64,000 bases of DNA from Polyangiaceae bacterium (GTDB lineage Bacteria; Myxococcota_A; Polyangia; Polyangiales; Polyangiaceae). The notes under the pieces are model-generated. The model searched no databases and was not told where the DNA came from. It was given only the letters and a program-made list of their open reading frames with translations. The position numbers and the translations under genes were made by a program. The number at the start of each line of letters is the position of its first letter. Position 1 is the stretch's first letter. Below, piece by piece: positions 52,485 to 62,327 of the stretch. The DNA lies in NCBI GenBank assembly GCA_029261965.1, contig JAJDAH010000105.1:45293-109292 (forward strand). The letters run 5' to 3'.

Positions 52485-54572
52485 ATGAGCGAAGCTCAGA
52501 CCGAGGGCAAGAATAACGGCGGGAGCAGCATGGTCAGCGTGATCGCCGAGATGCAGGACTACGACCTGTACCGCGATCTCGCTTGGGAGGGGAGCTTCGA
52601 GGACTACTTGCAGATCATCCGCGGGCGTCCGCAAGTCACGCGCAACGCGTTCCAGCGGATGTACGACATGGTGATCTCCTACGGCACCGAAGAGTACATC
52701 GACAACAAGAAGCGCCTCGTTCGCTACAATTTTTTTCGTGACGAGATCGACGGTGGCAAGGACGCCATCTACGGGCTCGACATTCCGTTGATGCGGCTCA
52801 TGAACGTGCTCAAAGCGGCGTCCGAGGGATACGGTCCGGAGAAGCGCGTCATCTTGCTCCACGGACCGGTCGGGTCGAGCAAATCCACCATCGTCCGCCT
52901 GCTCAAGAAGGGCTTCGAGGCGTACTCGCGAACTCCGGACGGTGCGCTCTACACGTTCAAGTGGGTGAACCTCAAGGGCATGGGGCTGACCACGAGCAAC
53001 GAAGACGAGTTCGACTCGCCGATGCACGAAGACCCGCTGCGAATCATTCCTGCCGAATGGCGCGAAAGAGTCATCGAGAAAGTCGGTCTCTCGAACGAGC
53101 AGTTCAAGGTCAACGTCCAGGGCGATCTCGACCCCGCGAGTCGATTCATCTTCAAGGAGTTACTGCACAAACACGGCGGTGATTGGGGCAAAGTCGCCAA
53201 CGAGCACGTACGAGTGAATCGGCTCATTCTGAGCGAGAAGGACCGCATTGGCGTCGGGACATTTCAGCCCAAGGACGAGAAGAATCAAGACTCGACCGAG
53301 CTCACCGGCGACATCAACTATCGAAAAATCGCGGAGTACGGTTCGGACTCCGACCCGCGCGCTTTCAACTTCGACGGCGAGTTCAACATCGCCAACCGCG
53401 GAATCGTCGAGTTCGTGGAGGTACTGAAGCTCGACGTGGCATTCCTCTATGATCTGCTCGGTGCCTCCCAGGAGCACAAGATCAAGCCGAAGAAGTTCGC
53501 TCAAACCGACATCGACGAAGTGATCGTCGGGCACACCAACGAAGCGGAGTACAAACGGCTACTCAACAACGAATTCATGGAGGCGTTGAGGGACCGCACG
53601 ATCAAGATCGACATCCCGTACATCACGCGACTGTCCGACGAGATCAAGATTTACGAAAAGGACTTCAATCAGGATCGCGTTCGCGGCAAGCACATTGCAC
53701 CGCACACGTTGGAAGTCGCCGCGATGTGGGCCGTGCTGACTCGGCTGGAGGACCCGAAGAAGCACAATCTTCAGCTCATCCAGAAGATGAAGCTCTACGA
53801 CGGCAAGGTTCTTCCCGGTTATACCCAGGACACCGTGAAGGAGCTCCGCAAGGAGACCAAGCGGGAGGGTATGGAGGGCATCAGCCCGCGCTACGTGCAG
53901 GACAAGATCAGCAACGCGCTCGTGAGCGACCGAGGGGAGGGCACGATCAATCCTTTCATGGTGCTCAACGAGCTAGAGAAGGGTTTGCAGAACCATTCGC
54001 TGATCACCAACGAAGAAGAGAAAAAGCGCTATCGCGAGATTATCGGGATGGTGAAGCGCGAGTACGAGGAGATCGTCAAGAACGAGGTGCAGCGGGCGAT
54101 CAGCGCCGACGAGGAGGCAATCAACAAGCTCGCGGCGAACTACATCGACAACATCAAGGCCTACACGCTCAAGGAAAAGGTCAAGAACAAGTACACCGGC
54201 CAGGACGAGGAGCCGGACGAACGGCTGATGCGGTCGATCGAAGAGAAGATCGAAATTCCGGAGAATCGAAAGGACGACTTCCGGCGGGAGATCATGAACT
54301 TCATCGGTGCCAAGGCAGTGGAGGGCAAGAAGTTCGACTGGCAGAGCAACGACCGACTACGTCGGGCGCTCGAGCAGAAGCTGTTCGAAGATCAGAAGGA
54401 CAGTATCAAGCTCAAGACTTTGGTCAGCGCGGTCGTCGACAAAGAGACCCAGGAGAAGATCGACATCATCAAGAGTCGCCTCATGCGCTACTTCGGATAC
54501 AACGAAGTCAGCGCGACGGACGTTCTCAACTACGTTGCGTCAATCTTCGCGCGCGGCGATACCGGCGGCTGA
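52485..54572 (+). CDS. prkA: PrkA family serine protein kinase
   Basis: This 695-residue protein has an N-terminal AAA-like nucleotide-binding domain (Walker [13 protein letters not shown]) and the PrkA C-terminal domain. The opening [30 protein letters not shown] is diagnostic. PrkA proteins act in stress, starvation and sporulation. The ribosome site GGAG is 9 bases upstream, and a TATCTT -10 lies at 52455. The usual partners YeaH (DUF444) and SpoVR are not in the window. Confidence 0.96.
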   Translation: MSEAQTEGKNNGGSSMVSVIAEMQDYDLYRDLAWEGSFEDYLQIIRGRPQVTRNAFQRMYDMVISYGTEEYIDNKKRLVRYNFFRDEIDGGKDAIYGLDIPLMRLMNVLKAASEGYGPEKRVILLHGPVGSSKSTIVRLLKKGFEAYSRTPDGALYTFKWVNLKGMGLTTSNEDEFDSPMHEDPLRIIPAEWRERVIEKVGLSNEQFKVNVQGDLDPASRFIFKELLHKHGGDWGKVANEHVRVNRLILSEKDRIGVGTFQPKDEKNQDSTELTGDINYRKIAEYGSDSDPRAFNFDGEFNIANRGIVEFVEVLKLDVAFLYDLLGASQEHKIKPKKFAQTDIDEVIVGHTNEAEYKRLLNNEFMEALRDRTIKIDIPYITRLSDEIKIYEKDFNQDRVRGKHIAPHTLEVAAMWAVLTRLEDPKKHNLQLIQKMKLYDGKVLPGYTQDTVKELRKETKREGMEGISPRYVQDKISNALVSDRGEGTINPFMVLNELEKGLQNHSLITNEEEKKRYREIIGMVKREYEEIVKNEVQRAISADEEAINKLAANYIDNIKAYTLKEKVKNKYTGQDEEPDERLMRSIEEKIEIPENRKDDFRREIMNFIGAKAVEGKKFDWQSNDRLRRALEQKLFEDQKDSIKLKTLVSAVVDKETQEKIDIIKSRLMRYFGYNEVSATDVLNYVASIFARGDTGG

Positions 54573-54593
54573 GCACTGCCGCCGCGGCAGCGG

Positions 54594-54725
54594 TCAATTG
54601 GCGTCGTCGACGTCCGGGCCACCCGAGGGAGCGCTCAGCAGCATCAACATCGGAATGATCAAAATGGCGGAGAGCAGGATCGAGACGATCACGACGAGCT
54701 GAAAGATGCCGCTGGTTTCCCACAT
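54594..54725 (-). CDS. 43-residue single-pass membrane protein
   Basis: MWETSGIFQLVVIVSILLSA... is one long hydrophobic helix (about 8-31) with a short polar tail rich in Asp and Ser. The stop codon is 22 bases from the prkA stop, convergent. The codon use is ordinary and the helix is clean, but a coding role needs expression evidence. No family is recognised. Confidence 0.55.
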   Translation of the reverse strand: MWETSGIFQLVVIVSILLSAILIIPMLMLLSAPSGGPDVDDAN

Positions 54726-54790
54726 GATTTCTGGACGAGACGATACACGCCAGCAAGCCTGAGGCAAGCCTCGCGATTCTGAATGCTCAA

Positions 54791-55243
54791 TTACTCGACG
54801 AGCGAGCGCCGGGAGTCGCCTGCGCCGGGCAGCGGAAGATTGCCCTGGCCCGGCTCGGTGGGCTCCGCCGTCTGGCGCACCACGGGATCGGGGCCGGGTT
54901 CTCGGCGTGCTCCCACCGCAGCCCACCCTTGGTCGAGGCGACCACGTCGTGCGGCCGAAAGCACGCCGGGGTGCCGCCGCTCGACCTCGTAGGCGCGCTG
55001 CATCCACTGATAGGCGCCGGCGTAGTCGCCGAGCTCGAGCAAGGTCAACCCTCGGAAGACTGCATACTTTGCGCGCGCAACGGGAGTCGCCGTCGCGAGT
55101 TGCTGCTCGGTGTTGGCGAAGACTTCCGCCGCTTCCACATAGCGTTCCTGCTTGTAGAGATCGCTTCCTCGATGGACCGACGTGGCACAGGCGGTCGAAA
55201 GCGCGGCGACGACGAGCAGCTGGAGGAAGACGACGGGACGCAC
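54791..55243 (-). CDS. Short TPR lipoprotein
   Basis: This protein of about 150 residues begins at GTG 55243: VRPVVFLQLLVVAALSTAC (lipidated Cys 19). GTG 55279 in frame would add 12 residues. Two or three TPR-like helix pairs follow (SDLYKQERYVEAAEVFANTEQQL; YAVFRGLTLLELGDYAGAYQWMQRAY). The tail is Pro/Gly-rich. Function unknown; perhaps a periplasmic scaffold. Confidence 0.75.
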   Translation of the reverse strand: MRPVVFLQLLVVAALSTACATSVHRGSDLYKQERYVEAAEVFANTEQQLATATPVARAKYAVFRGLTLLELGDYAGAYQWMQRAYEVERRHPGVLSAARRGRLDQGWAAVGARREPGPDPVVRQTAEPTEPGQGNLPLPGAGDSRRSLVE

Positions 55244-55356
55244 CGCGCCAGGATAGCGACTTCGCTGCGCGAACGCCACGGCAGCCGCCTACCCCTCCCC
55301 GATAGCGGACAATCGCGTCTTGCAGCGGCGACTCCGTGCGCGTAAGCAGGGCTCCA

Positions 55357-55626
55357 ATGAGCATCAAGGACGAGGTCAAGAAGAAGAGCCTTCAGCTCAT
55401 GAGCGATCCACGCGTGTTGAAGCTCATGCAGAACGAGCAGTTCATGAAGGCGATGATGACGGTGGTTCAGGTCCCGGGGAAGGTGAACACCTTCACGACT
55501 GAACAATCTGAACGTTTTGCCAAGTCGATGAAGCTCGCGACGGCTCAGGACGCCAAAGACCTCAAACGCCAGGTCAAGCAGCTTCAGGACGAAGTTGCCC
55601 GGCTGAAGAAGCAAGTCGACGCCTGA
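55357..55626 (+). CDS. Small coiled-coil protein
   Basis: This 89-residue protein is charged and helical: KDEVKKKSLQLMSDPRVLKLMQNEQFMKAMM, then a C-terminal coiled coil with heptads (LKRQVKQLQDEVARLKKQV). Phasin-like small proteins have this layout, and an alpha/beta hydrolase gene sits next door, but the link is weak. Soluble, no signal. Confidence 0.8.
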   Translation: MSIKDEVKKKSLQLMSDPRVLKLMQNEQFMKAMMTVVQVPGKVNTFTTEQSERFAKSMKLATAQDAKDLKRQVKQLQDEVARLKKQVDA

Positions 55627-55635
55627 CGCGACCGC

Positions 55636-56736
55636 TCAGGCAGCTTCGTGGCGATTGGCGTCGCCCGTCCGCTTGACTAGCCATTCCTCGATGAGAGGCC
55701 AGGTCAAAAGTGGCGCCTCGCGTCCGACCAACAAGTCGATGTGCCCGAAAGGCAGCTCGCGATAGGTCTTGTCGTTCGACATCGAGCGTTTGAACGCCGG
55801 GGCTACCGAGGCGGGCGGCGCGAGATCGTCGAACTTGCCGCTAATGATGAGCAGCGGCGTGTCGAGTTTCTCGAAGGCCCCGGCGTATCCGAAAAGACCC
55901 TGTTCTCGGTCGCCCGCGTTGCGCCGCAACTCCGATGCCCACGTGAACATCGCGCGCATGGTCGATACCGAGGCGTGATCCATGGCCAGGGCCATGTGTT
56001 GCCGGAGGACTTCGGTCTCCATGGCGCCGCGCCGAAAGCCACGGATTGGAACGGGGTAGAGTCGGCTGTCGAACACTCGCTGGCCCGCTCGCACGAGCGT
56101 GCCGTACATGCGTAGCGGGAGCGCGACGTTCGGGATCTCGACAGCGCGGTCGAGCATCAAGAAAGCCTCAGCCACCCCGGCAAGCAGCAGCGAACCACGC
56201 GTGAAGTGGTACGGCGATCCGAGAGTGACTACCCCGGCGACTCGGTCGGGATGGTCGGCGGCGACGGCGTAGGCGACGACGCCACCGAGCGAATGGCCGA
56301 GCAGGAACACCGGGACGTCACCACTCGAGCGGCGGATCTCGTCGAGTGCCGTGGGCACGTCCTCGCGAACGAAGTCGAGTGGCCCGGTGGCCTTTGCCGC
56401 GCCGAGGTGTCCGCTGCGGCCGCGTCCACGCAGATCGATGTTGTAGACATCGAACCCGGCACGAGCGAGCTGATTGCACATGCTGCGCGCGGGCAGATGA
56501 AAAGCGTAGCGATTCTGGCCGTAACCGTGGATGAGCAGCACCACCCCGCGGGTCGGGTTGGCACACTCTTCGGGGTCGAGCGCCTCGAGCGCCGTACCAC
56601 CCCGGGGGATCGTCGCGAGGCGCTTGCGCACCAAGGCAATTGGAGCCGGCCCTCGCGCCAAGACAATCTGCTTGACGAAGTGGTCCTTGTCGTCGCCGTC
56701 GACCGACTGCTCGACTATCAAACTGTGCAGGATCAT
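55636..56736 (-). CDS. Alpha/beta hydrolase, PhaC-like
   Basis: This 366-residue hydrolase has the oxyanion region LLIHGYGQNRYAF, the nucleophile elbow GHSLGG, the catalytic Asp in IISGKFDDLAPP and the His in LPFGHIDLLVG. Its overall order is that of PhaC-like esterases and monoacylglycerol lipases. The nucleophile is Ser, whereas PhaC synthases use Cys, so a lipase or esterase is more likely than a polymerase. Confidence 0.88.
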   Translation of the reverse strand: MILHSLIVEQSVDGDDKDHFVKQIVLARGPAPIALVRKRLATIPRGGTALEALDPEECANPTRGVVLLIHGYGQNRYAFHLPARSMCNQLARAGFDVYNIDLRGRGRSGHLGAAKATGPLDFVREDVPTALDEIRRSSGDVPVFLLGHSLGGVVAYAVAADHPDRVAGVVTLGSPYHFTRGSLLLAGVAEAFLMLDRAVEIPNVALPLRMYGTLVRAGQRVFDSRLYPVPIRGFRRGAMETEVLRQHMALAMDHASVSTMRAMFTWASELRRNAGDREQGLFGYAGAFEKLDTPLLIISGKFDDLAPPASVAPAFKRSMSNDKTYRELPFGHIDLLVGREAPLLTWPLIEEWLVKRTGDANRHEAA

Positions 56737-56795
56737 TCGTCCGCTTGGGCGCTGAACCTAGGTGCAGTGATCTGAAAAAGCAAACGGTTCGGTAA

Positions 56796-56888
56796 GCACA
56801 GTGCCGCCGAAGCGCGGAAAATCCAGTGTCTTTGCGATTTGGCACAGTGCCATGGCACAATCCGGCGCGGCGCAGCGTGGTTGGCACA
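56796..56888 (+). promoter_or_regulatory. Cluster of TGGCAC/GTGCCA sites
   Basis: The 184-bp divergent gap holds GCACAGTGCC at 56796-56805 and again inside 56841-56851. The second copy extends into the palindromes TGGCAC-A-GTGCCA (56840-56852) and GTGCCATGGCAC (56847-56858). TTGGCACA recurs at 56881. Spacings of 42-46 bp are near four helical turns. No -12 element follows at the right distance, so these are operator-like sites and not sigma54 promoters. Confidence 0.5.
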
Positions 56889-56920
56889 CCGCGGACGCCG
56901 GGGAGCGCGGGAGGTAAGCG

Positions 56921-57838
56921 ATGAGGATCACGACGTTCGCCGGGGCCGCATGGCTGCTCATGCTCATCGCGGGGCCCCCAGCCGCCTTTGCCCAGCCCGA
57001 GTCCGACGACGTCGAGGAGGAAGAGGTCGATCTGGAGGAGGAAGACGTCGACGACGAGGAAGCAGACGAAGACGAAGACGAAGACGAGGACGAGGCAGAG
57101 GGCGACGAAGGCGAAAGCGAAGAGGAGAACGAGGAGGCTGACGAAGACGCCCCCGACAAAGGGGCGGGCTCGGTCGTCGAGTTGCCCGGCGAGAAGTACC
57201 TGTTCGTCGGCGCGAGGTACCGCGGGATCATCGTTCCCAAGTTCTTCATGAGCATTTTCGGCTCCGGTGGCCGAACGGTGTTCAACAGTGCCGGTGGCCC
57301 CGAGTTCGCGATTCGCGAAGACGGTCACGAGTACAACTTTGGGTTTTGGTTCGCCGGCTACAAGATGAAGCGCACGCCGTTCAAGGCGAAAGACGATCCC
57401 GTCGAGGCTTGGGAAATCGTTCGGAGCGAGCTCAAGATGGTCCTTCTGACGACGGACTTCATGTGGACGCGCCAGGTCACCAGCGAGCTCGGCTTCATCT
57501 ACGGTCTCGGCGTCGGTATCGGTTTCCCTTTCGGTGATTTGCACCGCATTCAAGCGTTTCCTCCGACGGGAGACCCGAATCAACCGAAGCGCGAGTGGGT
57601 CGAATGTGTCGGACCAGGCAATCCCGCTCCGGGTTTCTGTGGCCCCGGAAACGACCACTACGGCGACTACACCGAGCCGAACTGGCTTGGTGGGGGAAGC
57701 GTCCCGGTGATCTTTCCGTGGTTGATGGCGCAAATTGGTCTGCGCTTCAAACCGCACGAAAACTTCGTCGGACGTTTCGAATTCGGATTCGGGACGACCG
57801 GGTTTTTCTTCGGGCTCGGGGCGGATTACGGGCTTTGA
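56921..57838 (+). CDS. Exported beta-barrel-like protein with acidic domain
   Basis: This 305-residue protein starts after GGGAGG, 7 bases upstream. The signal MRITTFAGAAWLLMLIAGPPAAFA is cleaved before QPES. Residues about 28-85 are almost wholly Asp/Glu. The rest (GARYRGIIVPKFFMSIFG, TSELGFIYGLGVGIGFPFG, FVGRFEFGFGTTGFFFGLGADYGL) has amphipathic strands ending in an aromatic-rich C-terminus, typical of outer-membrane barrels. The acidic domain may bind calcium or basic ligands. Its stop overlaps the kinase gene start. Confidence 0.82.
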   Translation: MRITTFAGAAWLLMLIAGPPAAFAQPESDDVEEEEVDLEEEDVDDEEADEDEDEDEDEAEGDEGESEEENEEADEDAPDKGAGSVVELPGEKYLFVGARYRGIIVPKFFMSIFGSGGRTVFNSAGGPEFAIREDGHEYNFGFWFAGYKMKRTPFKAKDDPVEAWEIVRSELKMVLLTTDFMWTRQVTSELGFIYGLGVGIGFPFGDLHRIQAFPPTGDPNQPKREWVECVGPGNPAPGFCGPGNDHYGDYTEPNWLGGGSVPVIFPWLMAQIGLRFKPHENFVGRFEFGFGTTGFFFGLGADYGL

Positions 57839-60800
57839 CGGGCTCCAAACACGAGCTCAAGCTGCCGCGACGATTCGAGCCGCTCGAGCGGCTCGGAAAA
57901 GGTGGCGGTGGCGAAGTTTGGGCGGTTCGTGAACGTCCGAGCGGTGAGCGCTTCGCTCTGAAGGTGCTCGCCGCCGATGCGACCGAGCACGAGATGGCGG
58001 CGCTCGTGCGGGAAGCTGTGGCACTCAGCGGGCTCGAGGGGCTGGGGGTGCCGCGGGTCATCCGGTTCGGACGTCTGCCGGAAAGCCGTCGGCCATTTCT
58101 CGTGCGCGAGCTCGTCGAAGGACGCAGCCTCGAAGACGTGATCGAGGAGGGCTCCGACCTCTCGGGCACGCTCGAAGCGTTGGCAACCGCCGCCGAGCAA
58201 GTCACGGTTCTTCATCGGGCGGGGTTTCTTCACGGCGACATCAAACCAGCCAACATCATCGTCCAAGAGGACGGCTCGGGAACGCTGGTCGACCTCGGGT
58301 TGGCCGCGATGTGGCAAGAAGAGGGAACCAAGGCCGAGGGGCTGACTCCCAAGTACGCCGCGCCGGAATTGTTCGAGGGCAAGCCGCTCACCGTGCGGGC
58401 GGAAGTGTACGCGTTGGGTGTGGCGCTGAGCGACGCGGTCAACAAGACCAGGGAAAAGGTGTCTCGGGCGCTCGAGAAGGAGCTTCGGGCCGTTACCGAA
58501 CGGGCGACGTGTGAAGCTCCCGCCGAACGGTTTCCCTCCGCGGACGAATTTGCTGTCGCGCTTCGTCATGCAGCCAAGCTCACCGATCATCGGCGGCACG
58601 GCGGCGTAGTCTGGCCGATCGTCGGCATCGACTCGACTGCAGCGGCGCTACTCGACCGCGTGGCCGCGCTCGATCCGGGTGGCGCGCTGGTCATCGACGG
58701 TCCTTCGGGATCGGGACGAAGCGCACTCTTGCGCCGACTCGCTTGGTCTCTCGGGGTCGAGGGGCGGCCCCTGGCTTGGGTGGACGAATCTTCCGTCAAG
58801 GACGAGAGCGCGGTCGAGGCCGAACTCGACGGTCATCCCGAGCTCTCGGGCGTGGCGGTGCTCGTCGACGATCCGGGGTCCCTCGGCGAAGAGTCGTCGA
58901 AGAGAATCGCCGACGCCGTCTCCGCTGGCGCACGTGTCGTCACCGTAGGTGCAGCGCCGTTTGCACGAGACGCGGCGCGCTTCGTTGTCCCACCGCTCGA
59001 CGAACACGCGTGCATCGAGCTGGTGCGGCGAACCGTGCCGTCGCTCACCGAGCGACTGTTGCAACGAGTCGTTCGAGCTAGCGCGGGTCGGCCGGGGGCG
59101 CTGCGCCAGTTCGTCGAGAAGCTCGCAACGACCGCTGTGGCCTCGGAGGATGATCTCGATCGCATTCTCGGCGCGCAGAGCGTCGGCGAGTCGTTGGTTC
59201 CGAGCGATCCGCTCGAGCGGGCGGGGTACTACTTGGACCGGGGACGTTTCATCGATGCGCGCACGGCTCTCGACGCCGTCGACGGCGGTGATCCCCTCGT
59301 CGTCGCTACGGCGAGGGCTCGGCTCGAGGCCGGGCAGGGCAACGCCCAGGCGACGCTAGACGTGCTCAAGAGCGTCGAAGCCGAGGCGGAAGCGCGCCGA
59401 GACCTGCAAGAAGGCAAGCTGTGGTTGCTCTACTACGGGCGCGTCCACATCTTCACCGGCGAGTATGACAAAGCCGTCGAGCTGCTCCGGACCATCGACG
59501 AAGAGCCCGGCCAGATCGGCGCGGAAGCGCGCGCCGTGATCGGGCTCGCCCTGAGTCTCCTGGGCAAGCCGGAAGAAGCACGCCGCGAGCTCGAGGCGGC
59601 CGTCGAGCTCGCGCGGAAGTGCAATTCGCCTCGGGTCGAAGGGGTAGCCCTCGGGTCCTTGGGTTTCGCGCTACAACGTGACGACCGCTTCGAGGAGGCC
59701 AGGGCCGCGTATGACCAGGCCATCGACGCGGCAGAACGTGCGAGCGATGCCAGCACCCTCGCCACGACCCAGCTCAACCGAGCGGGACTGCTCAAGGTCA
59801 GCGGTGACATCGCGCGTTCGATCGAGGGTTTCGAGGCCGCCGCCGATATGGGGCGTCGTGCCGGTCGGTTCTCCACCGTCCGCCAAGCGTTGCTAAATCT
59901 CGCAAACACCGACCTCTACCTTGGACGGCTGGGCCGTGCGCGCTCGAGCATCGAGGCGCTCGATGACGAACGCGAGAGTCTGTCACGGGTCACTCGTGCG
60001 CAGCTCACCGGTTTGCAGGCGGAGCTTGCTGGACGGACAAAAGAGCTCGAGCGAGCGCGAGAGCTCTACGAAGCCTGCGCGGCGGAGTACGTGGCGCTTG
60101 GCCAACGCGTCGACGCTGCCGAGGCTCGCCTCGAAGGCGTGTTGGTGTCGATGAGAGCACCCCCTCGAGACGTCGCCAGGGCCCGCCGTCAGATAGAAAT
60201 CGCCACCGAGGAGCTCGGCGAGGCCCCAGCGCACCGTCCGCTTCTTTTGTTGGCAACGGCACGGGTGACGTGGGTCGCGGGGGATGAGGATCGTGCCCGC
60301 GAGGAGCTCGAGCGTGCTCTCGGTGCCGCTCGCGAAGGACAGCATCGCGAATGGGTGTGGCGAACTCTCGAGTCTCGCGCCGAGCTGGAAGAGGCGGCCG
60401 GGCAGACGATGACGGCGCGCCGGGACCGCGAGGAGGCCCTCACCGTGCTCGAAGAAATCGGTGCACGACTTCCTCGAGACCTTCGCGAGGTCTATTGGAA
60501 TCATCCGCGACGAAGGGCGCTTCGCGCGGGTGTGCAGAACCACGTGGAGAGCGCAGCGACCCAGTTCGCGCCCCAGTTCCCGCTGGCGCCACTAGTTTCT
60601 AGGGCGTCCAGCACGTCGAACACCGCGCCACTTTCGCTCGAGACACCACTCGAGCAGCGGCTCGCAAGAATCCTCGAGGTGAACAGCGTGCTCGCGGGGG
60701 AGCACGATCTCGATCGACTGACGGCGAAGGTCACCGATTATGCCGTCAGCTTGCTCGGTGCGGAGCGTGGCTTCGTCTTGCTTCTGCAACCGGATGCCAC

Positions 60801-62274
60801 GCTCAGCGTGCACACCTCGAGGTATCTGGGCGCGGAAGATGCCGGCGCGGAGTTTTCGAGGTCGATTGCGCGTCAGGTCCTCGATAGCGGCGAGCCCGTC
60901 GCGAGCACGAGCCCCGGGGACGATTCACGCCTCCGAAGCTTCCAGTCGGTTCATCAGCTGATGCTCAAAGCGGTGGCGTGCGTGCCGATCACTTCCCCGA
61001 CGGGTCAGCCCATCGGTGGGCTCTACGTGGAGACCCGCGTGCGACCCGGTGTCAATTTTCAACGAGAGCTACCGACGCTGGCAGCTTTCGCCGACCAGGT
61101 GGCGATAGCCATTCACAACGCCCAGCTCATCGGCGAGAACGTACGTCGGGCCGAGCAGCTCGAAAAGACCAACGCGGAACTCGAAGAGGCGCAGGGTCGA
61201 CTCCGCGAGCTGCTGAGCAATCGCACGGCGAAGCTGAATCGGACCCGTCGCAAGCTCCGGGACGCGCAGGACACGATCAACGCCCACTTCGGCTACCACG
61301 GTCTCGTCGGGATGAGCTCGGCCATGCGACGGGTCTACGCGTTGATCGACCGCGTCAAAGACACGGACGTTCCGGTTCTGATCACCGGTGAGAGCGGAAC
61401 CGGCAAAGAAGTCGTCGCGCAAGCAATTCATCGAGCCGCGGAGCGGCGGAGCCAAGCGTTTCTCGGTGTGAACTGCGGCGCGATTCCCGAGCACCTGCTC
61501 GAGAGCGAGCTGTTCGGTCACGTGAAGGGTGCGTTCACCGGGGCCGATCGAGAGCGCAAGGGTCTCTTTCGAGAGGGACAAGGTGGCACCCTGCTTCTCG
61601 ACGAGATTGGGGAAATGCCTCACAAGATGCAGGCTGGCCTTTTGCGTGTGCTTCAAGAGCGCACGGTCCGGCCGGTGGGGGGGGCTCGAGAGGAAGCGGT
61701 GGACGTTCACACCATCTTCGCGACGAACCGCGACCTATCGAAAATGGTGGAGGAAAAGACCTTCCGCGAGGACCTTTACTATCGAATTCACGTCGTCGAG
61801 GTCGCGTTGCCAGCGTTGCGAGAGCGGACCGAGGACATCGCGCCGTTGGTCGACCACTTTCTCGGCATTTTCGCGGCGAAGTACAAGCGGGAGCGCAAGA
61901 CCGTGACGCGCGACGGGATGCGCCGCCTGACGGCGTTCAACTGGCCGGGGAACGTTCGACAGCTCGAGCACGTATTGTTGAACGCCTGGGTGCTGAGTGA
62001 TCAGGCCGAACTCGACATCGACGACTTCGACATGCCGGACGGTTACGCGAGCCGACCACCCGCCTCCGGACCCCCCAAAACCCGGCAGACTCGTTCGGAA
62101 CCGTCGAGTCACCGTGTCCCCAAGAGCACGCTGAGCCAGCATCGAAACGAGGAGCGCGAGCAGATTCTACGTGCGCTGCAAACGTGCAACTGGAATCGAG
62201 TGAAAGCCGCCGAGCTCATCGGGCTTCCTCGTCGGACTTTCTATAGACGGCTTCGCGAGTACGGGATTCAGTAA
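57835..62274 (+). CDS. Kinase-ATPase-TPR-GAF-sigma54 regulator
   Basis: This 1479-residue protein starts at TTG 57835 (TTGA overlap with the previous stop). Domains in order: protein kinase (about 14-250; Gly loop 21-26, Lys 43, HGDIKPAN 133-140, DLG 153-155, APE 176-178); P-loop ATPase, STAND-like (GPSGSGRS 289-296); TPR repeats (about 470-880); GAF (about 940-1090); coiled coil; sigma54 AAA+ (GESGTGKE about 1185, GAFTGAD about 1231); Fis HTH at the end (AAELIGLPRRTFYRRL). HGD and DLG replace the usual HRD and DFG but keep the catalytic Asp residues. It should sense several signals and activate sigma54 promoters. Confidence 0.93.
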   Translation: MTGSKHELKLPRRFEPLERLGKGGGGEVWAVRERPSGERFALKVLAADATEHEMAALVREAVALSGLEGLGVPRVIRFGRLPESRRPFLVRELVEGRSLEDVIEEGSDLSGTLEALATAAEQVTVLHRAGFLHGDIKPANIIVQEDGSGTLVDLGLAAMWQEEGTKAEGLTPKYAAPELFEGKPLTVRAEVYALGVALSDAVNKTREKVSRALEKELRAVTERATCEAPAERFPSADEFAVALRHAAKLTDHRRHGGVVWPIVGIDSTAAALLDRVAALDPGGALVIDGPSGSGRSALLRRLAWSLGVEGRPLAWVDESSVKDESAVEAELDGHPELSGVAVLVDDPGSLGEESSKRIADAVSAGARVVTVGAAPFARDAARFVVPPLDEHACIELVRRTVPSLTERLLQRVVRASAGRPGALRQFVEKLATTAVASEDDLDRILGAQSVGESLVPSDPLERAGYYLDRGRFIDARTALDAVDGGDPLVVATARARLEAGQGNAQATLDVLKSVEAEAEARRDLQEGKLWLLYYGRVHIFTGEYDKAVELLRTIDEEPGQIGAEARAVIGLALSLLGKPEEARRELEAAVELARKCNSPRVEGVALGSLGFALQRDDRFEEARAAYDQAIDAAERASDASTLATTQLNRAGLLKVSGDIARSIEGFEAAADMGRRAGRFSTVRQALLNLANTDLYLGRLGRARSSIEALDDERESLSRVTRAQLTGLQAELAGRTKELERARELYEACAAEYVALGQRVDAAEARLEGVLVSMRAPPRDVARARRQIEIATEELGEAPAHRPLLLLATARVTWVAGDEDRAREELERALGAAREGQHREWVWRTLESRAELEEAAGQTMTARRDREEALTVLEEIGARLPRDLREVYWNHPRRRALRAGVQNHVESAATQFAPQFPLAPLVSRASSTSNTAPLSLETPLEQRLARILEVNSVLAGEHDLDRLTAKVTDYAVSLLGAERGFVLLLQPDATLSVHTSRYLGAEDAGAEFSRSIARQVLDSGEPVASTSPGDDSRLRSFQSVHQLMLKAVACVPITSPTGQPIGGLYVETRVRPGVNFQRELPTLAAFADQVAIAIHNAQLIGENVRRAEQLEKTNAELEEAQGRLRELLSNRTAKLNRTRRKLRDAQDTINAHFGYHGLVGMSSAMRRVYALIDRVKDTDVPVLITGESGTGKEVVAQAIHRAAERRSQAFLGVNCGAIPEHLLESELFGHVKGAFTGADRERKGLFREGQGGTLLLDEIGEMPHKMQAGLLRVLQERTVRPVGGAREEAVDVHTIFATNRDLSKMVEEKTFREDLYYRIHVVEVALPALRERTEDIAPLVDHFLGIFAAKYKRERKTVTRDGMRRLTAFNWPGNVRQLEHVLLNAWVLSDQAELDIDDFDMPDGYASRPPASGPPKTRQTRSEPSSHRVPKSTLSQHRNEEREQILRALQTCNWNRVKAAELIGLPRRTFYRRLREYGIQ

Positions 62275-62327
62275 ATCCTCTCGAAGCCCTGGTAGCTTCT
62301 CCCGACGATGGATGGAATACTAGCGAG

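Noticed and set aside
56840..56888. Sigma54 promoter before the barrel protein gene
   Set aside because: TGGCAC is present but no TTGC or GC follows at the -12 distance on either strand.
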